Below, in pieces: positions 5,055 to 7,421 of a DNA stretch of 7,421 bases. A program made the translations under genes and the position numbers. Below the pieces are notes generated by a model. It searched no databases. It was not told the origin of the DNA and saw only the letters and a list, made by a program, of their open reading frames with translations. Source of the stretch: Candidatus Dojkabacteria bacterium UBA5209 (lineage in GTDB: Bacteria; Patescibacteriota; Dojkabacteria; SC72); the NCBI GenBank assembly GCA_002412645.1, contig DHVL01000051.1, positions 3,183-10,603 on the forward strand, given 5' to 3'. Position 1 is the first letter of the stretch, and every line of letters begins with the position of its first letter.

Positions 5055-5804
5055 ATGGCCAAACAACATTTTATCCAAATAGAGAGTAAGAATGCTTTAC
5101 TTGAACTACTGAAAGAGGGTAGGGAATTCGAGCGTATATATTTGGCTAGTACTGCTTACAGAGATGATAAGACTAAAGAGATTGTAGAGTTAGCTTCCCA
5201 GAAAAAAATCCCCATTATCAGAGTACCAAGGAAAACATTAACGAGAAGATTAAAGGCTTCAAATTCTGAGAGTGTTGTAGGTATGATGATTTCTCAAAAT
5301 CATTGGTCATTGGATGAACTGTTAGAAAGTATATACTCCGAGAACAAGATGCCTTTCTTTTTGGTATTGGATAACTTGAAGTATAGTCAAAATATTGGTG
5401 CTATTATGCGTACTGCTTTTGCAGTTGGTGTTAATGGTATTATCACAGCCCCTTCCGATGTTAGCTTTATCAATGATGAAAGTATGAGAATATCTATGGG
5501 TGCTGTTGAGAGAATACCTCTTGTTGAAATGAGTCTGTTTGCTGCTGTAAAAGAGCTTCAAAAGAATGATATCAAGGTCTTTGCAATACATATGGATGGA
5601 GAAACATACTACGAGAGTGATCTTAAGGGACCATCTGCATTTATAGTTGGTGCTGAAGATGTGGGTATTTCTACAGGTATGTTAGAGAGAGCAGATAAAA
5701 CGATCTCTATTCCTATGAGAGAGGGAATAGGTTCTCTTAATGTTAGTGTTAGTGCTGCGGTCTTAATGTATGAGAAATTAAGACAAGAGGTTACTATTAA
5801 ATAA
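5055..5804 (+). CDS. SpoU/TrmH-family RNA 2'-O-ribose methyltransferase, RlmB-like
   Basis: This 249-residue enzyme belongs to the SPOUT superfamily, which methylates ribose 2'-OH in rRNA or tRNA using SAM bound in a trefoil knot. An N-terminal substrate-binding domain (about 1-80: ALLELLKEGREFERIYLA, then PIIRVPRKTLTRRL and SVVGMM) resembles that of RlmB and related rRNA enzymes. Motif 1 is NIGAIMRTA at 113-121 with Asn113 and catalytic Arg119. Motif 2 is VGAEDVGIS at 198-206. Motif 3 is IPMREGIGSLNVS at 219-231. All key positions are present. RlmB methylates G2251 of the 23S P-loop; TrmH and RlmB paralogues are hard to separate by eye, so no symbol is given. The ATG is three bases after the rpmA stop, so the two are co-transcribed and probably coupled. 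Its last eight bases overlap the end of convergent parB. Confidence 0.92.
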   Translation: MAKQHFIQIESKNALLELLKEGREFERIYLASTAYRDDKTKEIVELASQKKIPIIRVPRKTLTRRLKASNSESVVGMMISQNHWSLDELLESIYSENKMPFFLVLDNLKYSQNIGAIMRTAFAVGVNGIITAPSDVSFINDESMRISMGAVERIPLVEMSLFAAVKELQKNDIKVFAIHMDGETYYESDLKGPSAFIVGAEDVGISTGMLERADKTISIPMREGIGSLNVSVSAAVLMYEKLRQEVTIK

Positions 5805-6669
5805 CCTTTTGACCGTCTACTCCAAATTTTTTAAGTATGTCATCTAAATCTGATTTGGTAAGATATCTAATCTGTATCCTTCCTCCCTTACTCATCTTCT
5901 TTACCGTTGTTGAGTACCCTAGTTTCTTAGTAAGCTCTTCTCCATACAGTAGTAGTTCTGGATGACTAGTTTGTATTCTTTTGTATTTAGCTGTTTTACC
6001 GTAGTTAATCTTTCTTACTAATGCCTCTGTTTGTCTTACACTTAATCCTCTCTTAATTACAATATCTGTAGCAGCTATTAATGATTCTTCATCTCTAATT
6101 CCAAGTAATGCTCTTGCGTGTCCTTCACTAATGGTTTCATTTAGTACTACCTCTTTTACTTCGTCAGGTAATTTTAGTAATCTAATTTTGTTTGTAATTG
6201 TTACTCTATTTAATCCTACCTTTTGAGCTATTTCATCTTGAGAGAGACCAAATTCGTCCTGTAATTGAATAAAGGAGTTGGCCTCTTCTAAAGGGTTTAG
6301 ATCCTTTCTTTGGATATTTTCTATTAATGCAATCTCTAACATCTCTTGGGGAGAGGATTCCTTAATTACAATTGGTACGTACTTAAGCCCAGCAAGTTGT
6401 GCTGCTCTAAATCTACGCTCTCCTGCAATTATGAAATATTTATCAGACTCTTTATCCTTGGTTACAATTAAAGGCTGTATTACACCATGCTCTCTAATGG
6501 AGTCTGCAATACTTATTAATTCCTCTGGATCTATATTCATTCTAGGTTGGTATGGGTTAGGGGATATCTTGTTAATATCAAATTTTTCTCTGTATGAACT
6601 ACTTGAGTTATCTATTTCCTTAGAATCAATGAGTGCTGCTAATCCTTTTCCTAATCTTGCTTCTGACAT
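5797..6669 (-). CDS. parB: ParB / Spo0J chromosome-partition CTPase
   Basis: ParB loads at parS sites, spreads as a CTP-dependent sliding clamp, and stimulates ParA. The 290-residue product is full length. Its N-terminal LGKGLAALI (6-14) matches the short peptide that activates the ParA ATPase. The CTP-binding and clamp domain shows NPYQPR (38-43), GVIQPLIV (62-69), GERRFRAA (83-90) and ENIQRKDLNPLEEA (117-130). A helix-turn-helix for parS binding follows at about 142-163 (LSQDEIAQKVGLNRVTITNK). The C-terminal part (about 225-290) is the basic dimerisation region. It lies 18 bases downstream of parA, the usual order, with only a weak AAAGAAA before the ATG. Its TAA falls inside the last codons of the convergent methyltransferase gene. 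I found no parS site in the window. Confidence 0.97.
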   Translation of the reverse strand: MSEARLGKGLAALIDSKEIDNSSSSYREKFDINKISPNPYQPRMNIDPEELISIADSIREHGVIQPLIVTKDKESDKYFIIAGERRFRAAQLAGLKYVPIVIKESSPQEMLEIALIENIQRKDLNPLEEANSFIQLQDEFGLSQDEIAQKVGLNRVTITNKIRLLKLPDEVKEVVLNETISEGHARALLGIRDEESLIAATDIVIKRGLSVRQTEALVRKINYGKTAKYKRIQTSHPELLLYGEELTKKLGYSTTVKKMSKGGRIQIRYLTKSDLDDILKKFGVDGQKVI

Positions 6670-6687
6670 TTTTCTTTGTGTTAAAAA

Positions 6688-7421
6688 TTAAAAAAATCTT
6701 TTGATAAATTCTTTTGCTAATCCACTGTATGCTAGGGCTCCACTAGATTTAGGATCATACTGGAATATAGTTTTACCATATGATGGTGCTTCAGAGAGTC
6801 TTACATTTCTAGGTACTATTGATTTAAAGGCATCATCTTTAAAAAATTCCTGTACATCACTAACTACGCTTGAAGAGAGTTTTGTTCTACTGTCATACAT
6901 TGTTAAAATTACACCTCCGATGTTAAGTGAGGGGTTGATACCTTTTATTAGTTTTGATGTCTCTATGAGCTGTCCTAGGCCTTCTAGTGCGAAATATTCA
7001 CACTGTATTGGTATTAGTAATTGATCTGCTGCACTTAATGCATTGATTGTTAAAAGTCCAAGAGAAGGTGGACAATCTATCATTACAATATCTATATCGT
7101 TATTTACCTTCTCTAGTGCTTTTCTAAGTAATGTTTCCCTAGATATCATATTTACCATTTCTATTTCTGCTCCTGCAAGTGAAAGATGTGAGGGTACTAA
7201 GTAGAGGTTGGGTGTAGACGTAGATACAAATACAGAGGGAATATCTGCAGAATTAACTAATACATCGTATATACTTTTATATGGTGCTTCTTCTGTAGAG
7301 TGCCAACTTTTCTTATCAAATTGCTGTGTAAATCCTATTCCTGAAGAGAGGTTAGCCTGTGGATCTAAGTCTATGAGTAGAACCTTCTTACCCTTTTTTG
7401 CTAGTGCTGCTCCCAGGTTTA
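6688..7421 (-). CDS. parA: ParA / Soj chromosome-partition ATPase (N-terminus outside window)
   Basis: ParA is a deviant-Walker ATPase that dimerises on nucleoid DNA and moves ParB-parS complexes. The reading frame stays open to the right edge, giving 243 residues. Reading back from the edge gives NLGAALAKKGKKVLLID, the helix and strand that follow the Walker A loop, so the missing part is short and includes the KGGxGKT motif. Visible motifs are LLIDLDPQANLSSG (switch I region, fragment residues 14-27), the Walker B strand IVMIDCPPSLG (111-121), and the conserved stretch LIPIQCEYFALEGLGQL, typical of chromosomal ParA/Soj. The Met codon at 7156-7158 is internal, since conserved ParA sequence precedes it. 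A short insertion-like stretch (KKSWHSTEEAP) lies between the DPQAN motif and IYDVLV. It is followed by parB and co-transcribed with it. Confidence 0.96.
   Translation of the reverse strand, partial: NLGAALAKKGKKVLLIDLDPQANLSSGIGFTQQFDKKSWHSTEEAPYKSIYDVLVNSADIPSVFVSTSTPNLYLVPSHLSLAGAEIEMVNMISRETLLRKALEKVNNDIDIVMIDCPPSLGLLTINALSAADQLLIPIQCEYFALEGLGQLIETSKLIKGINPSLNIGGVILTMYDSRTKLSSSVVSDVQEFFKDDAFKSIVPRNVRLSEAPSYGKTIFQYDPKSSGALAYSGLAKEFIKRFF

Noticed and set aside
6278..6691. Open frame of 137 codons on the + strand opposite parB
   Set aside because: The parB frame on the other strand carries all ParB motifs; this one has no family resemblance and is a shadow.
6670..6705. A/T-rich parA-parB gap as a terminator or promoter
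   Set aside because: It holds A and T runs but no GC-containing stem and no convincing -35/-10 pair; it looks like a plain operon spacer.

Overview
This AT-rich window looks like bacterial chromosome. It holds two tightly packed convergent gene blocks: about 5.8 kb of + strand cell-division, cell-wall and ribosome genes, then a - strand chromosome-partition pair. Intergenic gaps run from 0 to 35 bases, so no gene-free stretch needs separate description. I see no RNA gene, CRISPR array, insertion sequence or other mobile element. The genetic code is standard for UGA: it serves as a stop in the DUF167 gene and is not read through inside the other genes. Compact packing, low GC, divergent L21 and L27, and a TRM11-like methyltransferase between rplU and rpmA suggest a Candidate Phyla Radiation (Patescibacteria) genome. 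That placement is an inference from gene content and memory of such genomes, not a measured one. The code argues against the UGA-recoding groups Gracilibacteria and Absconditabacteria.

Block 1 (1-3247, +) is a division and cell-wall operon. It contains the C-terminal part of ftsA, a complete ftsZ with a long acidic linker and a recognisable C-terminal FtsA-binding peptide, a small DUF167/YggU-family gene, and a RodA-type SEDS glycosyltransferase. The last two share a 4-base start/stop overlap. The ftsZ Shine-Dalgarno sequence can pair with bases around the ftsA stop codon, which suggests translational coupling.

Block 2 (3260-5804, +) is a ribosome block: rplU (L21), a THUMP/TRM11-like methyltransferase, rpmA (L27) and a SpoU/TrmH-family 2'-O-methyltransferase resembling RlmB. 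A good sigma-70-type promoter (TTGACA, 17-base spacer, TAAAAT) lies across the end of rodA. It would start transcription about three bases before the rplU ATG, giving a nearly leaderless mRNA. This fits the lack of a Shine-Dalgarno sequence at rplU.

Block 3 (5797-7421, -) is parA-parB, transcribed toward block 2. parB ends inside the last codons of the SpoU gene (8-base tail-to-tail overlap), so no terminator separates the blocks. parA runs off the right edge and lacks its N-terminal Walker A loop.

The window joins septum formation (FtsA/FtsZ), peptidoglycan polymerisation (RodA), large-subunit ribosome assembly and modification, and chromosome segregation (ParA/ParB). I found no clearly new system. 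The points most worth checking are the near-leaderless rplU promoter, the non-canonical catalytic motif of the methyltransferase, the altered L27 tail between two RNA-modification genes, and the possible ftsA-ftsZ coupling hairpin.
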